Shown one piece after another: positions 44,505 through 53,136 of a stretch of 64,000 nt of DNA. Within the stretch, counting starts at the first letter, position 1. The number at the start of each line of letters is the position of its first letter. Origin of the DNA: JAEULH01 sp963805915 (GTDB lineage Bacteria > Pseudomonadota > Alphaproteobacteria > Rhodospirillales > Defluviicoccaceae). Under the pieces are notes generated by a model. The model did no database searches and had not been told where the DNA came from. It was given only the letters and a program-made list of their open reading frames with translations. The stretch is from assembly GCA_963805915.1 (NCBI GenBank), contig CAWDWD010000007.1:248001-312000 (forward strand). The letters are read 5' to 3'. The position numbers and the translations under genes were made by a program.

Positions 44505-46124
44505 ATGGGCGCTTTGCGGTTGGAAAACGGCAGGCTTCTCAGACATTTCGGCCTAGTGAGCGAGCCGTTTCACGTCGCGCCGCGGCGGCGTGACTTCTTC
44601 CCCGCCGCCGCCGCGGCGCCGGGAATGGCGGCGCTGGTCGACGGCGACGGTGGCCGGGCGCGGCTCATCACCATCACCGGCGAGCATGGCACCGGAAGGA
44701 CGAGCGCGCTCCGGCGGCTTGCCGGCGAGCTCAGGTCGGGCGGTTGGGGGGTTTTCACCTTCGAGGCCGCCACCGCGCCGCACCCCGAACACCTGTCTCA
44801 CGAAGACATTCTGTGCGCGGCGTGCCGGACTTTCGGCCTTTATGAAGGCCTCCATGGCTCTGTCGCCGAGGTCGCCGAGGCCGCGGACGCGACGGGCGCC
44901 TGCCTCGACGCATTGCGCGCGCGCGCCCTTGATGAACCCGGCCGTTCGCCTATCGCTATTGTCATTGATGACGCCGGATGCCTTGCCGATTCCGCCTTGG
45001 TTGGAGTTTTGCAATTGATCGCGCCAGCGCACGAGACCACCCCGGCGCCGGGCTCGACCGCGCTTGGTCTGGTTCTCGGGGGCACACCGGCGCTGCTCGA
45101 GCGGCTTGCCGAGGTTGCGCCGGATCTCGTTCGCCACATGGATGGCGCCGCCAACATCGCCGACGTGCGACTGCGCACGCTCGCCGGCGAGGATGTCGCG
45201 GCGTACGTCGAGCACTGTCTGGCCGCGGCCGGAGGCCAGGGCCGCGAACTGTTCGACGCCGGGGCCATTGAGTGCCTCGCCGAGAAGTCCGGCGGCAACC
45301 TCGGCGAAATCAACGCCCTCGGCGCGCCGGCGATGATTTTCGCCTGGCAGGCCTCGCGGCAATCGATTTCGGCCGATCTCATCGACGGCACGGGCATCGG
45401 CTGCACGCGTTCGTCGCTCGCGACCGGCGCCGACGGGCCAGCCACCGACGTCAGGTCGGCCATGGCGGGACGGCCAGGCGCGGCATTGAAGTCGGTCACG
45501 GCCCGCCAACAGCCGTCTCGGCACCAACGAGGCTGGATCGCGCTTGGCCTCGCCGGGCTGGTGATGGCGGGGCTTTTCGGATCTGTCGGTGGCCCTTTCC
45601 TCGCGAGTGGCTTGGCTAGAGCACGGGCCATGCTGTCGTCGTCTTCCGCGTCTTCCGCCCCGGTCGACAAGACGTCGGGTCGGGTCGCCGCCGAATCGCG
45701 GCCCGCCGCCGCGACCGCCGCCTCACCGCTCGCTTTCACCGCCGTCGGGGAGGGGGGGGGCCAAATCTCCACGCGAGTGCCGGAGCTCGCACCGGACTCG
45801 ATATCGGGTGGTGCGGTGGAGGCGATAAGACCCGGCGATGCAACTCCTCCGGCTTTGGTCGAGCGGGGCGAGGCCCTGCTCCGAGGCGCCGATGCGGTTT
45901 CAGCCCGGCGCTTTTTTGCCCGGGCGGCCGAAAGCGGCAGCGCCGCCGCCGCCGCGGCCATGGCCGCCAGCTACGATCCGATATACCTCGCCGAGAACGC
46001 CATTCGCGGAGTCGAGGCCGACCCGGAGCAGGCAGTGTCGTGGTACCGGATAGCCATTGCGCGTGGCGACGGCACCGCACAAGACAGGCTTTCCGCGCTT
46101 GTGGATTCGTCTAACCACCCGTGA
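44505..46124 (+). CDS. ExeA/GspA-like AAA ATPase with membrane anchor and Sel1-like tail
   Basis: A 539-residue protein. The N-terminus HFGLVSEPFHVAPRRRDFFP is the ExeA signature. The AAA domain has a Walker A variant ITGEHGTGRTSALRRL (usual Lys replaced by Arg) and the Walker B-like segment IAIVIDDAGCLAD; VLGGTPALLERL and the sensor region follow. A single membrane helix (IALGLAGLVMAGLFGSVGG) lies near residue 345, then a Ser/Ala-rich linker and C-terminal Sel1/TPR-like repeats (VSARRFFARAAESGSAAA, QAVSWYRIAIARGDGTA). ExeA inserts secretin through peptidoglycan, but no ExeB or secretin gene is present here. ATG 44505 lacks a good ribosome site. Confidence 0.72.
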   Translation: MGALRLENGRLLRHFGLVSEPFHVAPRRRDFFPAAAAAPGMAALVDGDGGRARLITITGEHGTGRTSALRRLAGELRSGGWGVFTFEAATAPHPEHLSHEDILCAACRTFGLYEGLHGSVAEVAEAADATGACLDALRARALDEPGRSPIAIVIDDAGCLADSALVGVLQLIAPAHETTPAPGSTALGLVLGGTPALLERLAEVAPDLVRHMDGAANIADVRLRTLAGEDVAAYVEHCLAAAGGQGRELFDAGAIECLAEKSGGNLGEINALGAPAMIFAWQASRQSISADLIDGTGIGCTRSSLATGADGPATDVRSAMAGRPGAALKSVTARQQPSRHQRGWIALGLAGLVMAGLFGSVGGPFLASGLARARAMLSSSSASSAPVDKTSGRVAAESRPAAATAASPLAFTAVGEGGGQISTRVPELAPDSISGGAVEAIRPGDATPPALVERGEALLRGADAVSARRFFARAAESGSAAAAAAMAASYDPIYLAENAIRGVEADPEQAVSWYRIAIARGDGTAQDRLSALVDSSNHP

Positions 46125-46149
46125 GTGAACGTCAGGTCGACATCGACGC

Positions 46150-47400
46150 TTAAGGCGCCGCTTGGCCGGCGCGCCAATCCACGAATTGCCAGAATAGCGC
46201 CTCGCGTTCTCGCTCTCCCAGTGATTTTGATCCCGGTCGCACGCCCTCCTTGGCGAGGAAGCGAAGAATGTCGGCAAAGGCCGCGTGGAGTTTTATTTCT
46301 TCCGCTGTCGCCATGTTGACGCGAACCCAGCTGAGCGCCACGGGCAGTCGCTGCCAGCCGGACATGCTCGCCGCGAGGTTGACCTCACGCCATTTGGGAT
46401 GGCGCGGAGGCGACTGAAACCTGGCGAAGTTGGTGAACAACGCGTTGACGAACGTGGCAATCGCGCGGCCTCGCTCGCTACCGGGATCCGCCGTCGCGAC
46501 GACCATGACGGCGGGCACGGAAATAGTCTCGATCGTTTCGCCTGGCGCGATCAGCTCGGGATCGTCGTCATGGCTGAGCGTCGCCGGCACGTAATCGACG
46601 AGCAGGGCGTCATTGACCGGAATCGATAGCAGGTGAAGCTTGCCACCCGGCGCCGCCGCCTCGGCGAGCGCTGGGACCGTACCGGCGGGCTTGCCGCTGA
46701 CGGTGACCATGGCGTCGATTTCGCCGGTCTTGAGTTTTTCCATGGCCGTGGCCGGATCGAGCGCAAGCGCCTCGATCGGGATGGCGAGCGCGGCGAAGAC
46801 CGCGTTCGCGGTCAGGTTCGTGCCGCTCCCGGCGACGCCGACGGCGACCTTCTTGCCGCCGAGACCCGACAGCTGTTCAATATCCGAGCGGGCAGCGACG
46901 TGGACCTCCTCGTTGAACAGCTTAGCAATATAGCGGAGCTTGCGCTCGACGTCGGATTGCGGATCGGCTTTCATGGCGTTCAGGGCATCTGCCTGGACGA
47001 TGGCGACATCGGCCAAGGCGGGCTCGCTCAGCAGATCGTTGATGTTCCGCCTACCGCCGGTGCCGACAATGGGCACGATCCGCAGTTGGTCGATGTCGTT
47101 GAGAACCGCCGCCAGATCGGCGACGATCCGGACGTCCGCCCCGTCGCCCCCCGCCGAAAAGATGCGGAGCGTGACTTCACCCTTGCCGTCGCCGCTCGTG
47201 GACGGATCGGTTTGGCTGACGTTGGCGCCCGCCGACGATGCCGCGCCCAGCAGCCAAGAGATGACGGCCAAGCCGAGAACGGCCAGCGATGTCGCCTGCC
47301 GTCGCGCCTTTCGCGTTGGTGGGCCACCAGCTCGTCGCGGTGGCCTGAGGAATCGATGCAGAACTGGACGAGCACCTTGAGGAGTATGATCGAAAATCAT
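46150..47400 (-). CDS. TAXI-family TRAP transporter solute-binding protein
   Basis: A 416-residue exported binding protein of the NMT1/TAXI type. A basic N-terminus and one hydrophobic segment (TSLAVLGLAVISWLLGAASSA) form the signal or anchor. The core includes VPIVGTGGRRNINDLLSEPALADVAIVQADAL-like ligand loops, GLGGKKVAVGVAGSGTNLTA and AMEKLKTGEIDAMVTVSGKPA. It is the last of three minus-strand genes after the lipoprotein and GH71 protein, only 20 bp from the latter. No TRAP permease gene is adjacent, so it may be a sensor or use a distant permease. Confidence 0.8.
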   Translation of the reverse strand: MIFDHTPQGARPVLHRFLRPPRRAGGPPTRKARRQATSLAVLGLAVISWLLGAASSAGANVSQTDPSTSGDGKGEVTLRIFSAGGDGADVRIVADLAAVLNDIDQLRIVPIVGTGGRRNINDLLSEPALADVAIVQADALNAMKADPQSDVERKLRYIAKLFNEEVHVAARSDIEQLSGLGGKKVAVGVAGSGTNLTANAVFAALAIPIEALALDPATAMEKLKTGEIDAMVTVSGKPAGTVPALAEAAAPGGKLHLLSIPVNDALLVDYVPATLSHDDDPELIAPGETIETISVPAVMVVATADPGSERGRAIATFVNALFTNFARFQSPPRHPKWREVNLAASMSGWQRLPVALSWVRVNMATAEEIKLHAAFADILRFLAKEGVRPGSKSLGEREREALFWQFVDWRAGQAAP

Positions 47401-47420
47401 CGGTTTTATTCCCGCTACTC

Positions 47421-48827
47421 CTAATGCGCCTTCGCCGCGACCGGCTCGGGTTCGATGGTTCCGGCGTAGGCGTAGTCGCCGTAGACGTGGAAATTGCGCG
47501 TCGACGGCTTGTCGGTGATTTCAAGCGTTCCGGCCTTGCGGGCGATGACCTTGCCGCCGCGCGACAATTCGAACAGCGGCTTTCCGAGCGCGAAGGGAAC
47601 GCGAGTGTGCTGGATGCCCGCGGCAACCGCTTGGCGCGTTTCGCGCCCGCCGGTGACGACGCGCAGCTCCGCTGGCGCGCTCAACATCGTTGTTATGTAA
47701 AGATCGTCTTGAACGTCGCCGAACAGCTGGATCACCTGGTCGGTGATCAGGCACTGGTCCGACGGCGGCGGCGGCAGATCCTTTGGGTGCTGGCGGTAGA
47801 AAAAGAACATGGTGTCGCGCTCGATCGGCGGTGGCGCCCCGGTCTTGAACCACCGCGTGTAATACTTGCTGAGTTCGGAGAAGCCGCGATGGGTCCAGGT
47901 CGGCACGGCGGGGTTGCGAAAGAACGCAGGCGGCTCGTCGGCCGGCACTAAAAAATTGTCTTCGCCGAAGTCGTTCCACACGGAATAGATCGCGAGGTTC
48001 GGTTTCAACTCATGGAGCACATACGCCCAGTTCTTGGCGAAGCCCTCGCCCGCCTGATGTTCGAAATAGCGCGACTGGCCCGGCTTGTCGGAGCAGACCT
48101 GCCAGTACGCCGGGCCGAACGCGTGGATGAAGGGGATGTGGCGGGCGGCGAACAGCGCGTCCCATTCGCGCGAGGTGGCGATGCCCTTGTCGGGATCGGC
48201 CACCGCAAAATTGTAGTACGCGCTGATCATCGAGCCGAACCCAGCAATGACGCGGGCGACAGGCTTGTTCGGAAAGTACGGCATAAAATACGGCGTCAGT
48301 CCCATTGCCTTCAGCGGGCCCATGAAATTTTGCAACCACCAGTCGGGATCCATCTGCTCACCGCGCCAGGTGGCGACGACCGGGCGCCCGTCGATCCGGA
48401 AATAACTTGGCCTCGACGCATAGTCACGGACCGCCGCGACCATGTCAAAGGGCGTCCAATTGCCGCTGCCCCTGCCTGGAATGCTTAGCATTATAAACAG
48501 TTTGAAGGCCGGATCGGACCTTGCGGCGGCTTCGAAGACCAAGTCCGCGCTCTTGCGGCTGGCGGGATGGGTCTCAAAGCCGAAAAGCTCGATGACGAAG
48601 CCGTCGATGCCCATGGCCCGGGCGTCGGCGATCTCGCGGATATAGCCCTCCACCGTCTTACCGTAGGTCGGCTGGGTCATCATGACGTGGGCGAAAACCA
48701 ACTTTTCGTTGGTCTGCTTGTCGGTACCGTGGGCTCGGGCCGCCAAGCCGATGACGCTGATGAGGACCAAGATATGAATAAACAAGCGGCCCGCCCGAGC
48801 CTTGGAGAATGGCATGTTTATTACCAT
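47421..48827 (-). CDS. Glycoside hydrolase family 71-like protein (putative alpha-1,3-glucanase)
   Basis: A 468-residue exported protein. A hydrophobic N-terminal segment (LFIHILVLISVIGLAARA) is followed by a GH71-like TIM barrel: KLVFAHVMMTQPTYGKTVEGY, ADARAMGIDGFVIELFGFE and RPVVATWRGEQMDPDWW. The Asp/Glu in GIDGFVIELFG and the acidic TWRGEQMD segment are candidate catalytic parts. GH71 enzymes are best known as fungal mutanases cutting alpha-1,3-glucan. The C-terminal ~110 residues form an extra beta-rich domain. ATG 48827 overlaps the upstream lipoprotein stop; ATG 48815 is an alternative. Confidence 0.72.
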   Translation of the reverse strand: MVINMPFSKARAGRLFIHILVLISVIGLAARAHGTDKQTNEKLVFAHVMMTQPTYGKTVEGYIREIADARAMGIDGFVIELFGFETHPASRKSADLVFEAAARSDPAFKLFIMLSIPGRGSGNWTPFDMVAAVRDYASRPSYFRIDGRPVVATWRGEQMDPDWWLQNFMGPLKAMGLTPYFMPYFPNKPVARVIAGFGSMISAYYNFAVADPDKGIATSREWDALFAARHIPFIHAFGPAYWQVCSDKPGQSRYFEHQAGEGFAKNWAYVLHELKPNLAIYSVWNDFGEDNFLVPADEPPAFFRNPAVPTWTHRGFSELSKYYTRWFKTGAPPPIERDTMFFFYRQHPKDLPPPPSDQCLITDQVIQLFGDVQDDLYITTMLSAPAELRVVTGGRETRQAVAAGIQHTRVPFALGKPLFELSRGGKVIARKAGTLEITDKPSTRNFHVYGDYAYAGTIEPEPVAAKAH

Positions 48828-49747
48828 CCGTATCGCTGGTTCGAGTCGTCGATTGTCGGGGGCGCGGTCGTGGGGATGCGGTTCATTCCATTGCCGGGCA
48901 GGATTGGCTCATCGATGGCGCCGGCGGCGGGTGGCACCTTAGCCGAGCCAGAGTCGGGCGCGAGGACATCCGAATCCACCTTCGAACCGGTCTCCGAGGT
49001 CGCAATAGCCATGTGTACGCAGCTCACGCCGCCACCGGTCCGCTCACACCGGCGCGGCGCGATCAGCGCTTCACGAAGCTCCGGCCATCCACCTTGAGGT
49101 TCGACCTGCTGGACCAGGCCGCTGTCGTGCTCCCTGGCATCGCTCGTCTTGCCAGGCGTCACAAAGCCAAGGGTATCTTTCTCGTAGCCGACATCGCGGT
49201 AGTAGAGGGCGGCGGTCTGGCGCAGATCGTCGAGCGCAAGCGCGCCGCCCCGGACGCTCCCTTGGTCGGCGGCGAGTGACGTGATCGCCTCGCTCCAGGC
49301 GTCACTGACGCGGATCGGGCCGGCGAAAGCCGAGAGAATCCCGCGGGCCCGCTCGCCGGTCTGTTCCGCCTGTTCGCGAAGCTTGGTCTCCTCGGCCGCA
49401 AACCATTGGGTGACCGCTTCGGCGCCGGGATCGGCGCGCATTTGCGCCAGGAAGCGGTCGAGCACCCGCGCGCGGCCGCGGTCGATGAAGATCGCCCGCG
49501 ACCGGATGGCCGCCGCCAAAGTCGGTTCAGCGTAGGCCGCCCAGTCCAACGCGCCGCTCTCGGCGACCCTGGACCGCTCGACCTTTGCGTCGCGCTGGAA
49601 GGCGAAATTCCGATGAACGAAAGTCGCGGTATAGCCGTCACGCTGCGACTGCCACCCGGCGAGATAATCGTCGATAACGTTCCCGCTTGCGCACGCGGCG
49701 CATGACACGGCGGCCGCGAGGGCCAAGCTCGTGACGATTCGCTTCAT
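48821..49747 (-). CDS. Hypothetical lipoprotein
   Basis: A 308-residue protein I do not recognise. The N-terminus MKRIVTSLALAAAVSCAAC is a lipoprotein-type signal with cysteines at the end. The mature part is helical and charged (WQSQRDGYTATFVHRNFAFQ, KLREQAEQTGERARGILSAF), with a Pro/Ser/Asp-rich C-terminal tail. ATG 49747 is chosen because GAGG lies 7 nt upstream and the signal peptide starts there. The stop overlaps the GH71 start, so these two are translated together; a shared envelope role with GH71 is inferred. Confidence 0.65.
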   Translation of the reverse strand: MKRIVTSLALAAAVSCAACASGNVIDDYLAGWQSQRDGYTATFVHRNFAFQRDAKVERSRVAESGALDWAAYAEPTLAAAIRSRAIFIDRGRARVLDRFLAQMRADPGAEAVTQWFAAEETKLREQAEQTGERARGILSAFAGPIRVSDAWSEAITSLAADQGSVRGGALALDDLRQTAALYYRDVGYEKDTLGFVTPGKTSDAREHDSGLVQQVEPQGGWPELREALIAPRRCERTGGGVSCVHMAIATSETGSKVDSDVLAPDSGSAKVPPAAGAIDEPILPGNGMNRIPTTAPPTIDDSNQRYGW

Positions 49748-49918
49748 CGCAATCCTCGCCGTTGACCGCGACTTCGCCCACGAGCGGGCCGCAAGCGCGA
49801 TGGTCGGACCTTCCGCGCGAAAGCTTAAGCGATGCGGTGGCGTTGTCACGTTGTTGCGCGTACTCTCGCTTCCAACACGCAACGTCCCAACGTATGGTCC
49901 AGTCGGAAAGAACAATAC

Positions 49919-50368
49919 ATGGATATCCGTCCGCTGTTGCGGGCTCATGCCGAGTGGGTGGTCCATCTACGGGAGTATATTTACGGCTCAGGGGACCTCA
50001 ACGTCCGCGTGATCTTGCGTGACGACGAGTGCGACCTCGGCAAATGGATATATGGCGAGGCCGCGCGTTACCATCACCTTCCGGAATACGAGACCGCGAG
50101 GCTGGCACACGCCGCGTTCCACGCCGACGCGGCGCAGGCCGTGCGACTGGTCCAGGCCGGCAGGCGCCATGAGGCGGAGCTCGAAATTGGCCATGGCGGG
50201 CAACTGCGCAATTGCTCTGCGATGATGGTCCGATCGTTTCTCTGGCTGAACCAGCGCCTGGAAGCGATAAAGCGCGAGCCTGGTCGCGCTCCGCCGGCAA
50301 ACGGGACACCGGTCATGGACCAAGCGAACGACGCGCACTCGACACGGCGGCGGTCGCTCGGAAGCTAA
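49919..50368 (+). CDS. CZB (chemoreceptor zinc-binding) domain protein
   Basis: A 149-residue cytoplasmic protein that is essentially one CZB domain. The pattern LLRAHAEWVVHLREYI (His), CDLGKWIYGEAARYHHLPEY (Cys), and LAHAAFHADAAQAV (two His) supplies the 3His/1Cys zinc site. Stand-alone CZB proteins sense zinc redox state or hypochlorite in chemotaxis or c-di-GMP regulation. ATG 49919 has GGAAAG upstream. It is divergent from the lipoprotein/GH71/TAXI operon. Confidence 0.85.
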   Translation: MDIRPLLRAHAEWVVHLREYIYGSGDLNVRVILRDDECDLGKWIYGEAARYHHLPEYETARLAHAAFHADAAQAVRLVQAGRRHEAELEIGHGGQLRNCSAMMVRSFLWLNQRLEAIKREPGRAPPANGTPVMDQANDAHSTRRRSLGS

Positions 50369-50430
50369 AGCTATCCAGCCTCGTTCCGCACCACGGTGAT
50401 GCTCCTAAGTTAATCCTGCGCTGCCGGCTA

Positions 50431-50477
50431 GTGGTTCGATGCTAACGGATGGTACCCATCCGTTAGCATCGAACCAC
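50431..50477. repeat. Perfect 22-bp palindrome with 3-bp centre
   Basis: Arms 50431-50452 and 50456-50477 are exact reverse complements (outer GTGGTTCGATGCTAACGG). It lies between convergent genes and may be a bidirectional terminator or the scar of a mobile element. Confidence 0.85.
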
Positions 50478-50505
50478 CAACCGATTGATCCAGTGGGCTG
50501 ATTCA

Positions 50506-50533
50506 CCTGACGCTTGAGGACTCAAGCGTCAGG
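50506..50533. repeat. Perfect 13-bp palindrome with 2-bp centre
   Basis: CCTGACGCTTGAG and CTCAAGCGTCAGG flank GA. It follows the 22-bp palindrome by 28 bp, and ACCACCAAC occurs after both. Confidence 0.85.
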
Positions 50534-50676
50534 ACCAGACCACCAACGTGGGCTAAATCAGCTCAGCCGCGCTTCGGAGGCGACGATGCGCGGCTGAGGC
50601 TTGGCATTAATCGCTTCAACGATGTTCACCGTGGCCGGATGCGATAGCAGCACGACCTGGGTGAAGGGGTAGGGTT

Positions 50677-50976
50677 TTACGGTGGCGGCGGCGCGCCGCG
50701 GCGTTTCTGGCTCAGAATCTCATCGGGACCGTCCTCGGAGTGAGCGTCGGAGCGGAACGGCACGACGCGGTAGAGCTTTTCGCTAGCGAAGCCGGACCCC
50801 AGGCGAGGGTGCTCATCGCCAGACTCAAGCGCGTGCTCCGGTGTATCGAGGGTCCGCGCGGCGAGGCGGGCGAACGCCGGGTTCGCGGCGCGCACAACCA
50901 CGCGGTCGAATTGCGCGCGGCCCTGCCAGGCGGGGTCATCCTCGGCGGCGGCGGGTTCAATCAGCCACAGCGACAT
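50677..50976 (-). CDS. Conserved hypothetical protein
   Basis: A 99-residue acidic soluble protein without a known domain: SLWLIEPAAAEDDPAWQGRA followed by QFDRVVVRAANPAFARLAAR and a Pro-rich end. ATG 50976 has GGAGG 7 nt upstream. The frame stops at a Pro run (PPPP). A -1 shift near DEILS would extend it in another frame to 50558 with typical protein composition, so the C-terminus may be frameshifted. Confidence 0.6.
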   Translation of the reverse strand: MSLWLIEPAAAEDDPAWQGRAQFDRVVVRAANPAFARLAARTLDTPEHALESGDEHPRLGSGFASEKLYRVVPFRSDAHSEDGPDEILSQKRRGAPPPP

Positions 50977-51201
50977 ATAACAGCCTCCTCGTGCTATTTC
51001 GGTTATGGTCGCCCGTGCGTTGGCTCTGGTCCTTAACGCAGGGCAAACGAGGCGCAACATCCTCCGCGCGGCATGTCGCCATGGACCGGCGCTGGTGCCG
51101 CGGTTCAAATGGGTTATTCTGAACACGGGCTCGGCACCGTCGCGCATCATGCCGCCGCCGCGGGGGGCTGGCCAGCGTTAGCAAAGGAGGATGAGGATAC
51201 G

Positions 51202-51390
51202 GTGTCCGATGATCGTCTGCGGCTCGTATGTCCAAAATGCGATTATGCGATGGCCACCGTGCCCGCCGATCGCAAGCTGACCGAACCGCTCATCTGCAGC
51301 AATTGCGGCGCGACCGTCTATCCGCAGACGCCGCTGGCGCGCCTGTACAACTGGCTTCGGAAGCTGTTCAGCGGCACGGCGAAGCCCTAA
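51202..51390 (+). CDS. Small zinc-ribbon protein
   Basis: A 62-residue protein with two CxxC knuckles, LVCPKCDYAM and ICSNCGATVYP, forming a zinc ribbon. A C-terminal basic amphipathic helix (LARLYNWLRKLF) could touch membrane or nucleic acid. The start is GTG 51202 with GAGG 5 nt before. Function unknown. It converges with the TPR protein gene 13 bp downstream. Confidence 0.7.
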   Translation: MSDDRLRLVCPKCDYAMATVPADRKLTEPLICSNCGATVYPQTPLARLYNWLRKLFSGTAKP

Positions 51391-51403
51391 AATGTTGGCG
51401 GCT

Positions 51404-52225
51404 TCAGCAGGTCGGTTCGAGTATCCGCTTGGCGCTGGCGACGTCGCCATCATCAAGCGCTTCAAGGGCCGCGACGGCGTGTGACTGGATGACTGATTCC
51501 ATGACGTCGCGCGCCGGCAAACGCCTGGCCGCTTCGAGCTCATCGCGTGCCTTGACGGTGTCGCCGAGCTGAAGCAAGGCGTGGCCGAACTCCGCGTGGA
51601 GGATCGGGTTGGCGGGATCCAGCTCGATGGCCCTTGCGAACGCCGCATGGGCCGCCTCGGCCGACGCGCCGTAGAGCGTATCGGCCATGGTTGCACCCAG
51701 ACGGTCGACGATTGCCGCGTGCCAAGCGCCGAGCATGGCATGACTCCACCCGCTGTCCGGCTCGAGCGCCCGCGCCCGCTCGATGAGATCGCGCGTCTGC
51801 TCGGGGTAGCCGCCGGCAAGCGCGGCCAGGGACGAGCCATTGCGCGCGAGGTTGCCAACCGCGATGGCCCACAGCCTGAGCGACTCGGCGTCATCCGGCC
51901 GGCTCTTGCTGGCCCGCTCGGCGAGCGCGACAGTTTCCTCGCACGCGTCGGATCGGGCCGGCCGCCGGGTGTAGGCAAGCGCCAATCGCGACCGTACGGC
52001 GAGCATCAGGCCTTCCGCGGTGTCGAGGCTTTGGGCATATTCAGCGGCCTCGGCGAACCGGCCGGCGGCGAACAGATGCTCGGCATGCGCAAGGCCTTCG
52101 GCGGGTCGCGCGCTCGCGCGCGGTGGCGCTGACTGAGCCGCACTCGCGCCGGCCAGGAGCATGGCCAGGAGCATGGCAACAAAAACCCATGCGATGACAC
52201 CGGCCGGATTAGGCTTCTGGATCAT
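51404..52225 (-). CDS. Exported TPR-repeat protein
   Basis: A 273-residue periplasmic protein with a signal peptide (IAWVFVAMLLAMLLAGASAA). Tetratricopeptide-like repeats run from about residue 45 to 260, for example AEHLFAAGRFAEAAEYAQSL, AHAAFARAIELDPANPILHAE and ALLQLGDTVKARDELEAARRL. It probably acts as a protein-interaction scaffold in the envelope. Its ATG overlaps the stop of an upstream frame (ATGA), hinting at a former coupled partner that is now degenerate. Confidence 0.75.
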   Translation of the reverse strand: MIQKPNPAGVIAWVFVAMLLAMLLAGASAAQSAPPRASARPAEGLAHAEHLFAAGRFAEAAEYAQSLDTAEGLMLAVRSRLALAYTRRPARSDACEETVALAERASKSRPDDAESLRLWAIAVGNLARNGSSLAALAGGYPEQTRDLIERARALEPDSGWSHAMLGAWHAAIVDRLGATMADTLYGASAEAAHAAFARAIELDPANPILHAEFGHALLQLGDTVKARDELEAARRLPARDVMESVIQSHAVAALEALDDGDVASAKRILEPTC

Positions 52226-52393
52226 TGAACAAGGGCCTCCTCCAGCATGACTGGATCGTCAAAGTGGCGCCGTCCGACGAAGGCCGTCGCGTGGTTACCC
52301 ATTGTCGCATGGCGCCCGGACTCCTGACGCCCGGGTTCTCGGGCTCTCCCCGTTGACCTCCCTTTTCGTCGCCGCCGGCTGGCGAGGCCCCGT

Positions 52394-52587
52394 TCATGCC
52401 GCGAGCGCGTTGACGGTATTGCCGCCAAGGCGACCGCCGACAGCGGCCCAGAAGCGGTCGACCCGAAGGTATGGAAACCCGGCGATCTCGGCATACTGGG
52501 CATCGCCCGTAGAGGTCTCGGCGACAGCAGCCCTGATTGCGGCAAGGCGCTCCGGCAGGCTGGCTCATTATCGGTTGAGGCCGCCAT
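52394..52587 (-). pseudogene. Degenerate gene fragment of unknown family
   Basis: The minus strand reads MAASTDNEPA from ATG 52587. After a one-base shift it continues SLPERLAAIRAAVAE, DAQYAEIAGFPYLRVDRFWA and stops at 52394. The composition is that of real protein, but the rest of the gene before 52226 is out of frame and not recognisable. I call it a decayed gene upstream of the TPR protein. Confidence 0.4.
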
Positions 52588-52812
52588 TACGCCTTCGCCC
52601 GGCCAAGGCAGCCGATCACCGGCACAAGCGGCGGACAACGCGCAGCGAATTGCGAATGATTGCTGGCTTGACCCTTATCGGCATCGGTGTCGGCGCGGAC
52701 GCACACGTTCTACCCGTCCGCTCTGCGAGGAAGCGCATACAAGGGGACCTGAACAAGATCCTCGCGCTAATTTACGATCAACGGAGAATTGGAAACTGAT
52801 GAAGGATAAGAC

Positions 52813-52899
52813 GTGGCCACGCGCACGACAACATGGATTCTGCTCGCCGATGGCGCTCGCGCCAAGGTACTGCCGCGTAAGGAGAGAACGGACTATTGA
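52813..52899 (+). pseudogene. N-terminal fragment of a host-attachment-family protein
   Basis: GTG 52813 opens a 28-codon frame TTTWILLADGARAKVLPRKE that matches the start of the host attachment (PF10116/baeRF) family, then stops at 52897-52899. The remaining ~120 residues are missing, so this is a remnant. Confidence 0.4.
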
Positions 52900-52981
52900 G
52901 TTCGGGCTGGATCGCGCGTCGGCGGCAATATTTTCCAGCCGCGAAATCCTCGATGCCGAAGCAAAGCGCGGCGCGAAGCCC

Positions 52982-53131
52982 TCAGGTAAAGACGGCAAGC
53001 GCGATGGCGGCGATGAGGACCGCCACCGCGATGCTGCCGAAGAACACCCACCGTTTCCACGGCGTCGCGAACACGACCTCGCCTTGCCTGACGGCGTCGG
53101 GATTTTTTGGGCTGCGATCGTCGGTTTTCAT
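52982..53131 (-). CDS. Small single-pass membrane protein
   Basis: A 49-residue protein: a charged, Asp/Arg-rich N-terminus (KTDDRSPKNPDAVRQGEVVF) and one C-terminal helix (WVFFGSIAVAVLIAAIALAV). It starts at ATG 53131, 5 bp after the stop of the PfpI gene, and is probably co-transcribed with it. Function unknown. Confidence 0.6.
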   Translation of the reverse strand: MKTDDRSPKNPDAVRQGEVVFATPWKRWVFFGSIAVAVLIAAIALAVFT

Positions 53132-53136
53132 GACGA

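Larger units (their letters stand above)
50369..50676. other. Intergenic region with palindromes and a possible coding remnant
   Basis: About 308 bp between convergent genes. It contains two perfect palindromes (50431-50477, 50506-50533) and a third inverted repeat (50562-50572 with 50588-50598, 11-bp arms). The minus strand at 50558-50676 reads as plausible protein (PYPFTQVVLLSHPATVNIVE..., ending SEARLS) out of frame with the upstream hypothetical gene. Confidence 0.55.
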
